This document shows positions 40,415 to 50,788 of a DNA stretch of 64,000 bases, piece by piece. The stretch lies in assembly GCA_001792895.1 (NCBI GenBank), contig MARA01000004.1, positions 124,001-188,000 on the forward strand, in the 5' to 3' direction. The position numbers and the translations under genes are program-made. The stretch is from Lentinus brumalis (lineage: Eukaryota > Basidiomycota > Agaricomycetes > Polyporales > Polyporaceae). Each line of letters starts with the position of its first letter. Within the stretch, counting starts at the first letter, position 1. Under the pieces are notes generated by a model. It was not told where the DNA came from. It saw nothing but the letters and a program-made list of their open reading frames with translations, and did not search any database.

Positions 40415-41723
40415 CACTGCTTTTGCTCGTTCTTCTGGTCGCTCTTCTTCTTGTCCTCCTCTACCTCATGCTTCTTCACGACCACATACTTGTCTGCATC
40501 CTCAGGTGCGGGAAGAGCCTCGATGGGCCCGGGAACTACACCCTCCTTCTCAGGCTGCCGCTGCTTGCGCTCCGCGCGAATCTGCATAGCGGCTCAACGT
40601 CAATCCAGCAGTCCAAGGAGAAGCTGCTTTCACTCACCATGTTCAAGTCATGGCTGGTGACACCGTGACCACCGACCGGTCCCCAGTAGCTCGTGGCAGC
40701 CAGAGAACCGATGATGCACGTCCCGACGAGGATGGACAAGTAGAACCGGTACTGAGAGTACCATTTCGGAGCTGTGGGCATGGTACGTCACTTCCAGGTA
40801 TCGCACACGCTGTGGTGAAGGTCACTCACTCCAACCGGCGCCGGTAGCCCTCAGGTCAGCCCACCACAGTGCGGTGAAGCCAGCCCACTGCGCGATGAGG
40901 GCATATACGGGCGGGAGAGCCAATGTGGACCAGCCGAAGACGACTGGAGCGGCACCCAGCAAGAGGCGTGGGTAGCTGCACACAGTCCGAAATCAGTACA
41001 CGTCAACGTGCGGGCTCCAGCAAACGTACTATTTGTGTCCGCCATAGCCTGCGAACTCGAACCCCCAGTGCAGCGCGCCGAGGAAGGACAGCAGGACAGC
41101 GCCGTAGGTAGTCTGGATGCTTAGTGCCTGGTCAAGAATCGTGATCGCAACGCCGGGGTCAACGTTCGGTACAAGACCTAGACGACATGAGTGTCCGGCT
41201 TATGAGGACGAGGAGCATAGGTCGAACGCACCTTGAGCAGCGATACCAGCTTGGCGAGCAAGATAGACAGTCGCGCCCGTCGCACCAAGGTACGGCAAGC
41301 CTCCAGCAAGACCGAAGATCACGTATGGCTTGGGCACCGCATGGGCGACGGCGTTTGTGACCCCAAGCTAGCATACAGTCTGTCAGGACCGCGAAAACGA
41401 GCAAGACAGCCACAACGTACGAAGGTCTGCTGGGTAGGCTCGACACCGTCAGCGAAGACGTTTCCTCCAGCGATGGCCTTAGCGAGGTCAGCCGCCGACC
41501 CGCCGACTTCCTCGCGGATGTTTTGCGCGGCATGGCCGACTGTCTGCGACCCCGGACGTCCCGAGACATTGCTTGCGGCGCCACGAACGATGAGCTGATT
41601 ACGAAGGAGAGAGAGCGGTGTGCGAAGGGTGGAAGAAGCTGGCCGAAGGAGAGACGAGGAGGAGAACGGGCGGCGGAGGGCGAAGGGAGCGCGACGGAGA
41701 GCGGGGAGGGTGGAAGTCAACAT
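40415..41723 (-). CDS. DUF3429 (TMEM69-like) mitochondrial membrane protein
   Basis: The ATG is at 41723, after a TATATA box at about 41771-41776, and the stop is at 40415-40417. The first ~60 residues are Arg/Ser/Leu/Ala-rich without acids (RRAPFALRRPFSSSSLLRPA), typical of a mitochondrial presequence. The DUF3429 core follows across several exons: 'PYVIFGLAGGLPYLGATGA', 'GAVLLSFLGALHWGFEFAGY', 'VVFGWSTLALPPVYALIAQW', and a last helix 'YLSILVGTCIIGSLAATSYW'. That gives about five hydrophobic helices. The tail is charged (KKHEVEEDKKKSDQKNEQKQ). Function of the family is unknown; inner-membrane location is inferred. Confidence 0.78.
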
Positions 41724-41931
41724 GGCGGAGAGCAATCGTGTATTGTGAGCAGTCGACGTGCGCGAGAGGGTATATAAGTGCTGGTCGTGGCTCCCGCAAC
41801 GCTCAAGCATCAACCATTTCCACCTTCAGTTCCACAACTGCAGTGACGTCAATATCGTCATTCGCTCTAAGTACGACACCATAAATAGAATGGCTCGCGT
41901 GCCAAGTTGAAGGTGAAAGTTACAAGTACTA
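41724..41931. promoter_or_regulatory. DUF3429 gene promoter
   Basis: Contains a TATATAAG-type box at 41771-41778, about 50 bp upstream of the start codon of the minus-strand gene. Read on the minus strand it is CTTATATA. Confidence 0.45.
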
Positions 41932-42530
41932 ATGCATCAGATCTGCGTAGTCTCGCAAGCCAGACCTTTTGGCGGTCTCTGCCTGGGTTACCAAATACGG
42001 GAGGGAGACGGAGCAGAACCCAGACAGAAACTCGCCTAGAAGGTCTGGTGACTTTCGTGGTGGCGGGTGGGGTATTGTCACGCTCGGCGCGTAGACGCCC
42101 AACCTCGTCGCTCTCGTCGCAGCTCCTCGCACAGGCTTGCCTCATTCGGACATCTGGCCGCCTGGCGTGCCTCTGGCCCAACTGCGCATACATACATTCA
42201 CTTGTGCGCCTCGCTGAACTCTGGAGGAAACTCGTAATATGTTCTTCGTTCCCTTGTTGAGCCCAAGTCGAGCCCATGATCCTTGGGAAAAGCCAGTGCA
42301 GCATGAAGAACAGAGGGATTGGGGGGATTCGAACGCGCGACCGACGCATTTGCGGAGCACATCCCTCGTGCGTACGTGACGTTGCGTGACAAACCCGCAA
42401 TACCCCACCCGCCACCACGAAATTCACCAGACGGTTAGGACCTGACTCTGCCTCTGTTTTGTGCCATCCCCGCTCCTTTTTAGGAAGGTCCTTTCCGTCT
42501 GGTTTCGAGACTAAGATCTGCGCATGCTGG
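41932..42530. mobile_element. Foldback element with ~130-bp imperfect terminal inverted repeats
   Basis: The left arm (about 41932-42075) matches the reverse complement of the right arm (about 42395-42530). Outer words: CAGATCT, TAGTCTCG, CCAGAC. Inner words, almost identical over ~30 bp: TCTGGTGA, TTTCGTGGTGGCGGGTGGGG, TATTG. The ~320-bp centre has no coding frame and carries a tRNA-like relic. Target duplication not resolved. Looks like a nonautonomous DNA element. Confidence 0.65.
42313..42367 (-). pseudogene. tRNA-like relic inside the foldback element
   Basis: Minus strand has a 7-bp acceptor-like stem GAGGGAT/ATCCCTC and a B-box-like CGTTCGAATCCCC, but only 55 nt between its ends and no D-arm or anticodon arm. 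Possibly the source of internal Pol III promoter sequence in a SINE-like or MITE-like element. Confidence 0.35.
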
Positions 42531-42606
42531 CACATACTACTGTATGCATACGTAGCGAACGAGCTTCATAATTGGGGGGCAAAAAATGTCATCAATGCTT
42601 TACTAT

Positions 42607-42688
42607 CGACGCCAGCAGGATTCGAACCTGCGCCTCCAAAGGAGAACAGATTTCTAATCTGTCGCCGTAACCACTTGGCTATAGCGCC
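42607..42688 (-). tRNA. tRNA-Ser (anticodon AGA)
   Basis: 82 nt on the minus strand. Acceptor stem GGCGCTA/TGGCGTC with wobbles, D-arm GCC..GGC, anticodon stem ACAGA/TCTGT with loop TTAGAAA, a long class II variable arm, and T-arm CAGGTTCGAATCCTG. A run of six T follows about 20 nt downstream as the Pol III terminator. Identical to the copy at 48383-48464. Confidence 0.95.
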
Positions 42689-43370
42689 GTGATGTTGCTC
42701 CCATGCAACACCATCTGATCGTTATCGAGACCTGAGGCCGAACACTCTTGCTTGAAGGAACCTCTGAGTCTCTGAGACTTGAGTCTCATTATCCATGATC
42801 CCCTACTGGCGGACAATGATTACTGATTCCATATGCCCTTGCAGTGCAGAATTGAACCCAACGCGCCGGCCTCTCTACAGAGTCTAAGTAAACTAACCCC
42901 ATTCGTGCCGCGATCAGAACTCAAAAGCAAGAGTCTACATTCTGTAGCCAGGAGCTTGTCGAACAGTCGCAGACTGCTCGCACTTCCCTATAGGCAAGCT
43001 GCATACGGTACAGGGGTCCTGTCTGCTGTATGCAAGTACATGCTCGCCGAGAGCTCGCGATCTCAAGTAAGTACTCTGAGGCGAGCGTTGCATTGCGGGC
43101 CGATCTTCACGGCAAATACTGGCCGTCTTGCACAGCACGCGGTCATGTAGCCGTATCCGGGTGCCCAGAGACTGCGGCGGTCTGCGAGGGGCATGGTTGC
43201 AATCTTCCCATGAAATATAGGTCCCGGCCACAAGCCCGCCACCTGAAGCTTACATCCACCTGACTTCCTTCCGTCCTTACTCGGATGTGCATCTAGCACG
43301 ACCTCCTCAGACCCAGCCTACCCACTCCTTTACCTCGTTCATTCTCCGCCTCTCCTCGCCCTCGCCATCG
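42689..43370. other. Intergenic region, no supported gene
   Basis: Between the tRNA gene and the Ser/Thr-rich membrane protein. Repeated CTCTGAGTCTCTGAGACTTGAGTCTC words lie near 42761-42787. No coding signal. Confidence 0.35.
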
Positions 43371-44772
43371 ATGTCGGTGTGCGTTACCAACCCGACTGCT
43401 ACGCAGTTCACCACCATCACGACGGATGTAGTCTCAACGTCAACCTCGGAGAGCGTCTCGACGATTACTCCTCAAGTCACAACCATAACCACTTCCACAT
43501 GCACCACACCGGTACCGAGTGGGACTGCGACAGCTACTGACCCAGTATGTGCCCCGGTTACCACGGTGAGCACCCTCGGTGAGTCTTGCCCAGCTTCGTA
43601 GTCGGGTGCAGGGGCTCACGGGCCATGCATTGTTCGCAGCGGGCGGAGTGACGACCATTGAAGTTCCTGTGACGGTGACAGTCCCCACAACATTGACCTC
43701 TGCGACCGCTACGCTGTTCACCACTTCCTGCACTGCAAGCGACCCCAGCCAAATTTCCAGTCCCACGTCTCCAACCGGGTCGACCCCGACCCAGTCCTCG
43801 ACGTCAAGTGGAAGTGGAACCACCAGCGCCTTCATATCCTCTACGAGCACCTTCACCACGTTTTTCACGTCCGACGGCTCGACCATTTTCACCACAGGGA
43901 CCACCGTGACCATCATTGGGACTGCGTCGTCGGCGCCGAACAGCTCTGGTACAACAAGTAAACCGGCGAACCTCGGGGCTATCATAGGAGGGACAGCGGG
44001 AGGTGTGGTCGGGTTGGTGGCACTACTAGGAGTGATATGGCTCATCATGCGGTGCGTTCCCTCCTTTCTGCCATGGATGATATGGACCGTCCTCACACTG
44101 CTTCATGTCGACAGGCGCGTCCATCGCCGCCGCGAGCTGGACAACATCGTTTGGCCAGATCAGACAGGCTACTACGAGAAGATGGACTACCCCACTGGCA
44201 GGGCCAACGACCAAGCCGACTCCGAGGCTCGTCCGTACACCTACGGCGCGCTGGGCACTTCAGCCTCAGGTTCCGAACCCCGCACTGCTGGCGGTTATTC
44301 GTCAAATGGCCACGAGGAGGATATCGCTCTGGTCCCCATATCGCACCAGCAACCGCTTTCCCCCATGTCCCCCAACACAGCGCATCCCTCGCCCTACATG
44401 GACGCCGCACGCTCAAACCCAGGCTACTTCCCCAGCACGTACGGCAACATGCCTACGCCCTCGCTCGCGCCTGTCGCGAGCAGCTCAGCATACGAGCATC
44501 CGCAGGCGGCGCAAGCTAGCAACAACCAGGGCTACGCTCGTAGCCGGAGCACGTCCCCGCCTGGACCAGGACCGAGCAGCCAGACGTACCTCCATCCGGA
44601 TACCGGTCTCATCGCTGTACCCGAACAACCGACCGGATCGTCCAGCGCCTCGCATCCGCCCATCTCATCGCAGCAACGGAAGGCGGCAAGAGCCCGCCAA
44701 GAGGGCGGACAGCCTCCGCGAGAGGACACCGAGGCACCTCCGCCTGCTTACACGGAGGGGCCGTCGCCGTGA
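43371..44772 (+). CDS. Ser/Thr-rich single-pass membrane protein with PPxY motif
   Basis: Three exons; introns are near 43579-43639 and 44053-44115. The N-terminal ~200 residues are almost all Ser, Thr, Val, Pro and Gly (TTITTDVVSTSTSESVST, FISSTSTFTTFFTSDGST) and would be heavily O-mannosylated if extracellular. One transmembrane helix follows (AIIGGTAGGVVGLVALLGVI), then a basic stop-transfer (RRVHRRRE). The cytoplasmic tail of ~230 residues is disordered and ends with PPPAYTEG, a PPxY motif that Rsp5/Nedd4-type WW domains bind. The layout is like Mid2/WSC-type wall sensors, but I see no WSC domain. No clear signal peptide at the chosen ATG, so a missing upstream exon or a reverse signal anchor is possible. 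Confidence 0.7.
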
Positions 44773-45470
44773 CCGTCGCCTTTCAATGCTCACCGCCTCG
44801 CCTCGCCTCGCGTTTCCGCGCTCGCAGTGCGCGTTTTTCCTTCGGTCGTTGTTCGTCATATCAGGATTCTTTTTGCTTTGGTGCACTCGTGGAGGTTGAT
44901 CGGGATACGATACGACTGAACATGCTAAGTAGTTTCTTCTCTATTGTGACTCTCAGCGTGAGTTACGTCGGATGGTTGCATTGATGCCGCTGTACACTAC
45001 GTTACCATGCGAATCTATTGCGTTGTTGTCTTCCTGTCGCCGACGTCGACGGCTTCTCGAGGGGGCGCATGAGATGATGTCGGTGCGGCGGTCGAGGCGC
45101 CTATAGCATTACGTAACGTGGCTGTAACGGGCAGTTGTTATGGTTCGGCAAGGCGGTTTATTGTGTGCGTCCGAGCTCAAAGCGAGGACAATAGCAGGAG
45201 GACAATGAGGCAGAACGCGGTTTCGCGCACATGGAGGCACATGGACTATAAAGCGTATTGAGGCGCGTACGGGGAGGATGTACTCGCCACCCAGAGCCTC
45301 CCTTTCACTGTTACGACGTTCACTTTCTGCCATCGGTGCTGGGACACCCTCTTTCTCGAGAGACCCTCGCCCTCGTCATTCACTGCCTCCCTCTGCCTCT
45401 GCATCTGCAACGACTGTAAAGTCAAGCCCCACCATTCTTTTCTGTTCTTAGCGTCTCATCCACCAACACA
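44773..45470. other. Intergenic region
   Basis: 3' end of the Ser/Thr-rich gene and promoter of the next gene, which has a CT-rich leader at about 45335-45395. No gene seen. Confidence 0.35.
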
Positions 45471-46436
45471 ATGATTCCTGCCCGCGGATGTGAGTACTCC
45501 CTGTTCTCCGAGGATCGTCCCATTCCAATGCGCACGAAACCGCAGATATCTTCCTCGGCCTCAATGCCGTCCGCGCCCTCAGCATCATCTCCATGCTGCT
45601 CGTGTTCTCAAGCAGCATCTTTGTCCTCGTCAACGACGTCAAAGCAGTCAACAATGCCGCCACATCCAGCGTCGACATGACCGACTGCGACTACATCGAG
45701 TACGTCCTTCCCGCTCCCATGCACACAAAGACCCAACACTGACACGCACCAGCGGGAGCACCGTCCCCAACCAGCCCGCGGGAGTCTTTTGGGCCGTCGT
45801 GAACCGGCTGCTCATCATCTTCCAGGTCATCGTCCTCATCCTCTCCGAGGTCGGGTGGCCCGCGCGCTTCTTCCAGACGTACTTCCCCGTGCTCGGGCCC
45901 GACTTCGGCCTGGGCGCGCTGGGCATCTTCCAGTGCCTCATCGGCGCGACGATCCTCTCGCACCACGTCGACGACTTCACGCTCGTCGCCGCCTTCTTCC
46001 TCTTCTCCCTCGGCTGCCTCAACATGCTCCTCGGCCTCTTCCGCGAGAAGGTCAAGCACAAGCGCTCGATCATGTCCTGGCGCGAGGAGGCCAAGGGCGT
46101 CCTCCCGTCGCACAAGGACCTCCGCCCGCAGTTCGCGCGCCCCACGTCGACGTTCATGGGCAAGGTGTTCAACCGCGGCGAGAACGCGGCGGCGACCGAG
46201 GCGGGCTACCGCGGGAACGGGTTCGGACGCCAGGGACAGAAGGCTGCGGGACTCAAGGGTTCGTCAGCTCCGCCTCTGTGCTTGCGAAACTATGGTGCTC
46301 ACAAGGCTGCCTCCTGACAGGCTTCGTGATCTCACGGCCTGTCGAGAGCCTCCCGCGCTACGCCCAGTCTCCTTCCGACGGCTCTCGCGCTGGAACGCCA
46401 GAGCAACGGTTCAAGTCAAGCAACACGGCGTTATGA
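45471..46436 (+). CDS. Four-helix membrane protein, DUF7598-like
   Basis: Four exons. Exon 1 encodes only MIPARG plus one base. Introns are about 45490-45543, 45701-45752 and 46260-46320. Helices: 'ALSIISMLLVFSSSIFVLV', 'LLIIFQVIVLILSEVGW', 'LGALGIFQCLIGATIL' and 'LVAAFFLFSLGCLNMLLGL'. The cytoplasmic tail is basic and ends SDGSRAGTPEQRF... The pattern fits the fungal DUF7598 membrane family, function unknown; that family assignment is from memory. The last ~20 codons and the 3' UTR are duplicated in inverted orientation at 37088-37205. Confidence 0.72.
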
Positions 46437-46492
46437 GCCAAGCACGCACATGCATCGGACATGACGACTCACGACTATCCCTCATGTGACGC
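46365..46492 (+). repeat. Segment duplicated in inverted orientation at 37088-37205
   Basis: Covers the coding end, stop and early 3' UTR of the DUF7598-like gene. The copy is 9.2 kb away on the other strand. Confidence 0.8.
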
Positions 46493-46672
46493 CTCTTGTA
46501 CACTCGCGCCCTTCACTGTATCGTTATTGGACCACCTGTAGAGCTGATTATATGTATCGCACCTGTATTGTAGTTGCGTAATGGGAGTGCACGCGATGCG
46601 TGCTGTTGTGTAATCCAGGGTGATATCATGGGTGCAGTACTGAAGAGCAGTGAGATACGATACAGGTACGAC

Positions 46673-47700
46673 TCAGTCCGACAGGTCCATATCACCCTCA
46701 GTGTCCGAGGGATCCATGTTCGGAGACTCAGGTATGCGAGGAGGAGGCGAGCTAGGTGGCAAGGGAGGCGGTGAAGACGGTGGCGGTGGCGGCGGGGACA
46801 ATGGTGGAGGTGGAGGCGGTTCGTACGAGTTCCACGCGTGCACAGTCAGTGTCTCTGGACTGAATGCGCCAGGGAGTCGCCAAGGAGGTATCGGAGCGGA
46901 CCGTGACGGAGGACCGTCTGACGATGCAAGGATCGTCTCCCAAAGTCTTTGACGATCAGCGGTGTATGTTGAGCTCACAGGCCGAGGCGTGTCCTGCGTG
47001 ATGGCCGGGAGACTGGATCCCTTGTGGACGGGGAGCCGGGACGAGAGGAAGTACGTGCCAGGGTAGTTAGCCCACCGACTCGGGGACGCAGCGGAGTTGT
47101 GGTGGCCTTCGCTGTCCGAACTCGTACAGTCATCCGTGCTCGCTTCAGAAGTTCCAGGGAGGAGGCAAAGCTCGTGGCCGTCGTCGGTATGAATGGAGAA
47201 CTCGACGTCCTCGTCCCGCGAGTTGTCTCGTAAGTCCACAATGCGCTCCCAGACGCGCTCGCGGGGGTCACGCACACCAACCCAGCCAGGAGGGTATCCC
47301 CAGCGGGCCATCCTTGGGAGCCACTCTACTCGCTCGCCGATGTCACCCTCCGACAGCCCCAGTGCCTCGCGCAAGAGAAAGCCCTTGACCTGGCCAGGTT
47401 CGAACTCGTCGAGCCATTGCAGACGCCGCTTGCGCCACTCCGCCACTTCGTGAAGTCGTTGGAAGGGGCCGGAGGACTCCCCACGGTAGAAGTTGAACAG
47501 TTGGCGCGACAGTGAAACGAGAGCACGGTCGAAGGGCTCGAGGCAGTCCGAGACCGCGTGTTCGGCGGAGCCGCAGTTGAAGCAGCGACGGACGTCCGAG
47601 TCCTCTTCTGGGCTCTGGTCTCCGAGGACGTCTTCGTCTACGCGGAAGTAGAGGGGCACACCAGGTGGCGAACGGTCGATGAATTCAGATGCGCCTGCTA
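46673..47700 (-). CDS. ZCCHC8-like zinc-knuckle / PSP-domain protein (nuclear RNA surveillance)
   Basis: A CCHC knuckle (C-x2-C-x4-H-x4-C: CFNCGSAEHAVSDC) precedes 'EWRKRRLQWLDEFEPGQVKG' and 'WLPRMARWGYPPGWVG', the PSP-type block of ZCCHC8. In animals ZCCHC8 scaffolds the NEXT complex with Mtr4 and an RNA-binding partner. The middle is acidic and serine-rich. The tail is polyproline (PPPPPPLSPPPPPP) and ends in an acidic DMDLSD. No in-frame ATG lies upstream of the knuckle before the frame runs into the glutaredoxin-like coding end. The start is therefore unresolved and a join to the upstream gene is possible. Confidence 0.7.
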
Positions 47701-48053
47701 ATCCTGTCTGGTCCACGGTGAAGCCTCCCAGGCATCCAACGCCTCGTTGATCGTCTGCGCGTCCCAACGTCCCTTCGCTACCTCCTTGCCCTCGATATGG
47801 AGAGCCGGGATCCAGTAGACATACTTCTTCTTCCAGCGTTCCTGGCCCTTGTCCTGTATGTTGATAGTCTCGAGGTCGAACGCCCGCTGCTGGCGAACCT
47901 TGGCCAACTCCGCCTTGGCCGTCTGTAGAGAAGTAGTCAATAGATGTTGGTGTACATCTTTGATGGGAATGAGGAACCTACATCGCAGAGAGAGCAGTTT
48001 GGGCCAGAAAAAAGGGTCAAACGGGCAATTCGTCCGAGTCCACGGATGGCCAT
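47698..48053 (-). CDS. Glutaredoxin-like protein (DUF836 type)
   Basis: Two exons: ATG at 48053, intron at about 47930-47979 (donor GTAGGT, acceptor CTACAG). The short protein has 'LTLFSGPNCSLCD', with a CxxC redox motif at the start of a thioredoxin-fold helix. 'RAFDLETINIQDKGQERWKKKYVYWIP', 'ALHIEGKEVAKGRWDAQTI' and 'NEALDAW' follow, the conserved strand-helix end of this family. It is about 100 residues, as expected. The reading frame runs to within 3 bp of, and partly overlaps, the ZCCHC8-like frame on the same strand. The +2 shift between them is the same as at other suspected indels. Confidence 0.8.
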
Positions 48054-48382
48054 AAGGTTGAGTAGGAAGAAGGTTGTAGAAAGCTACGATGCAGAGAACA
48101 CTAGACAGAGAATTAGGTTCGACACAAACCCCTCACACATGAAACGTATGAGGAGCAGGAGCAGGAGTCCGAGGAGGAGGAGCTTGAGGAGGAGGAGGAG
48201 AGATTCGACGAAGCCGCGAGATGCTTACCCGGATAATAAGGGCATTACTTCGTGTTTGTTATTATCTGGCTCAGTTTTCTTACTTCATCTGCTTACTGAC
48301 GGTTAGTAATAGAGCCAATTATAGTGGGCTTGTATGAGCAACCCGTATTAGATATAACAACAAATTTATTCAGCATTCGTAC
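48054..48382. other. Upstream of the glutaredoxin-like gene; GA-rich run
   Basis: A purine-rich GGAGCAGGAG/GAGGAGGAGG microsatellite-like run lies at about 48149-48203. On the minus strand it is a pyrimidine tract upstream of the glutaredoxin-like gene. No gene seen. Confidence 0.45.
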
Positions 48383-48464
48383 GGCGCTATAGCCAAGTGG
48401 TTACGGCGACAGATTAGAAATCTGTTCTCCTTTGGAGGCGCAGGTTCGAATCCTGCTGGCGTCG
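48383..48464 (+). tRNA. tRNA-Ser (anticodon AGA)
   Basis: Identical in sequence to the tRNA at 42607-42688 but on the opposite strand. All class II features are present. A TTTTT terminator follows at about 48480. Flanks differ from those of the first copy. Confidence 0.95.
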
Positions 48465-48663
48465 AGTTCCTGTAAACTCTTTTTGGCATTTGAAATGCTA
48501 CTCTTACGCGAGCACATGAGCTACCAGTTACTTACTTATAACTCTATTAGTTTACTTACACTGTGCCACTGCGTGGCCCAGCACCAATCTGAACCACCAC
48601 CGTCACCTCACTGAGTACTCGAACTCAGATCCCGTAGGATACGGTCTTCAGCTCTAGGTCAGA
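48465..48663. other. Spacer between tRNA-Ser and F-box gene
   Basis: Contains the Pol III T-run and presumably the F-box gene promoter. Nothing else seen. Confidence 0.3.
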
Positions 48664-50509
48664 ATGTCTTTCCTGGATACCGGCTCAGGCAGCAGGACTC
48701 GGACTCCAGCTGTGGTTGCGCGGTCAAATCACTGCCAGTGGCAGTCTCCGACTGCGGACGTTGAGATGGTAGTGACCTATCCCTACTCTTGCTCAACATC
48801 ACGGCGTGCTCAATTTGTGTTGTCATTGCAGGAGTTCAATGAGGAGGCCCCGACTTCAAGGTCTCTGCAGCGGCTAACCACTCTCAACTTCGATGTGCAA
48901 GCTCACATCATGACATTCCTTCCACCCGCTGACTTGTCTGCGTTGATGAAGACGTGTCAGCAATTCGCAGATATCGGATTGTTACCCCTGTGCGCGCACT
49001 CCAAGATACCACTCAAGACGTCAGAGCAGATACTCTCCTTCCTTCGCTTCCTGCGCCTTGACCGACCTTCAAGTTCACGCGCGTCACTTATCAAGGATCT
49101 CACTTTCAGCCTGGAAGAATATCGTGCCCCAGTGTCGAAGGCAAGCTACTTTAACGTCCAAGAGGTCGAGTGGACGAGTCCTCATGCCCACCCGCTCATG
49201 GAAGAGCAACAGCTCCGTGCCACTCGCAACAGCGCTCTCGAAGCATTCCTGCTTATTCTCCGACACTGTGTCAACATCCGACGCGTCCGAGTGGACAGAT
49301 GGTTTGAGGACGTGCCCATGGCACCACTCTATCGCGCCATAACCGCTCTGCCGAAGTTGGAAGACCTCCGCATGCCCATGCTGCCTCGGTCGCAATGGGG
49401 AGCCTCTGAAGGAAGCCTCGCGAACTTGCCGCTACGCAAGCTCGTGCTCCGTCCAGGGAGATGGTTCGAGATACCAGAGATGCTGACTGCTCTGCAGCCG
49501 CTCGCCACGAGCCTGGTCGAGCTGGACATTCCCGTATGCCAGTGGGTCGCACCAGCCGTGGCGTTCCCGCACGTCCGCAAACTGGGCATCGAGTTTCCAG
49601 CATCGGAGGACGTCGTCAGCGCTCTAGTACGCACCTTTCCCAACGTCACACACCTGTTCTTGCGTGGCACTCGCAATTTCCACTTGTGCCACACGCATTC
49701 ATCTCGTCAAGACGAAGACCGCCTGCGCGAACACTCGCAGTACCAGTGGCACTCCCTCACAGGTTCATGGCCGCCGCTGGTCACAGTTGGGGCGGAGACT
49801 CCATGCGCTATTTACACCCTGGCCCTGCCGTTCCGCGTCCCTCAGGTATCCGTCACGTCGTCCGCTGGCGACCCCGCCGGCGATATGCTGCCGACCATAC
49901 TCACCGATGCGCATCCCACATGCCTGGAAATGCGCGTAACGCAGGTCCACTACAAGTACGAGCCCCGGCCGCCCCGGTTCAGCGGACTTGCGCCTGGCGA
50001 TGCCTCCGCATCTCTGCAACGCGTCATCCTCACGATGGAGGGCGACGGCATCCCCGACTACGTCAAGGTCTCCGCTTTGCTCATCGTGCGTCTCGTCCGT
50101 TCATAACTAGGGCTTCGATCGTATAGCACTAACACACGCACAGGACGAGCTGCAGCGAGCCCTGGCGAACCTCTCAGTCACACATGTCCTGCTCAAGTAC
50201 TCGATCGACCACTTCCGCGCATCCCGCCACTACACACGCAAGGTCGTCCGCACCGTATGTGCTCAGGCACACACCCGCGCAGCGGCCATGGCTCAAGCGG
50301 TCCCGTCCCTCCGCTGGATCGGGGTGTACGTCCGAGTGAAGGCCGGTCCGACTTGGCTCTACTGCTGGGACCTCGTCCGCCTGTCCGAGCGCGCGCAGGG
50401 CTTCGTGCTCGACCCGCCCCCGTCTGTGTCGTTGAAGGAGATGAGCGAGCACGAGGGCTGGGACGTCCTCGCCGAGCAGGAGATGGACGAGCTGGCTCGT
50501 GCAGATTGA
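48664..50509 (+). CDS. F-box-like protein
   Basis: A long frame to 50091, then an intron (donor GTGCGT, acceptor GCACAG, about 50092-50142) and a last exon to 50509. An F-box-like segment lies near residues 70-110: 'LTTLNFDVQAHIMTFLPPAD' and 'LMKTCQQFADIGL'. Leucine-rich strands follow (LPKLEDLRMPML, LPLRKLVLRP, FPHVRKLGIEF, FPNVTHLFLRG). An extra intron near 48768-48829 (ending CATTGCAG) probably removes part of the unlikely N-terminal sequence. Likely an SCF adaptor by family; distinct from the other two F-box genes. Confidence 0.7.
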
Positions 50510-50788
50510 TACGCTCGTGCTCATCATTGATCGCTTTCTTGTCCCTGCTCAGTATAGTAGTACTTGCTTAATGTTTGCGTCAATCAGAGCCGTGCTGCAG
50601 TACATGCACCTTCTTGTGCGGTTGCCGTTTCGAAATCTCGAGCCGCACTTGGCAAACCGGAGTATTGAAGAACATCAAAGGATCCCACGAATATACTACA
50701 CATGATGTACACACGGACTCGCGGTCGGCTGAAGGCGAAAGGATGGGCCTGACGGAGTATAGGAAATACATGGCAAAAGAACGCGAAT
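50510..50788. other. Convergent intergenic region
   Basis: Between the F-box gene and the stop of the coiled-coil gene. No gene seen. Confidence 0.3.
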
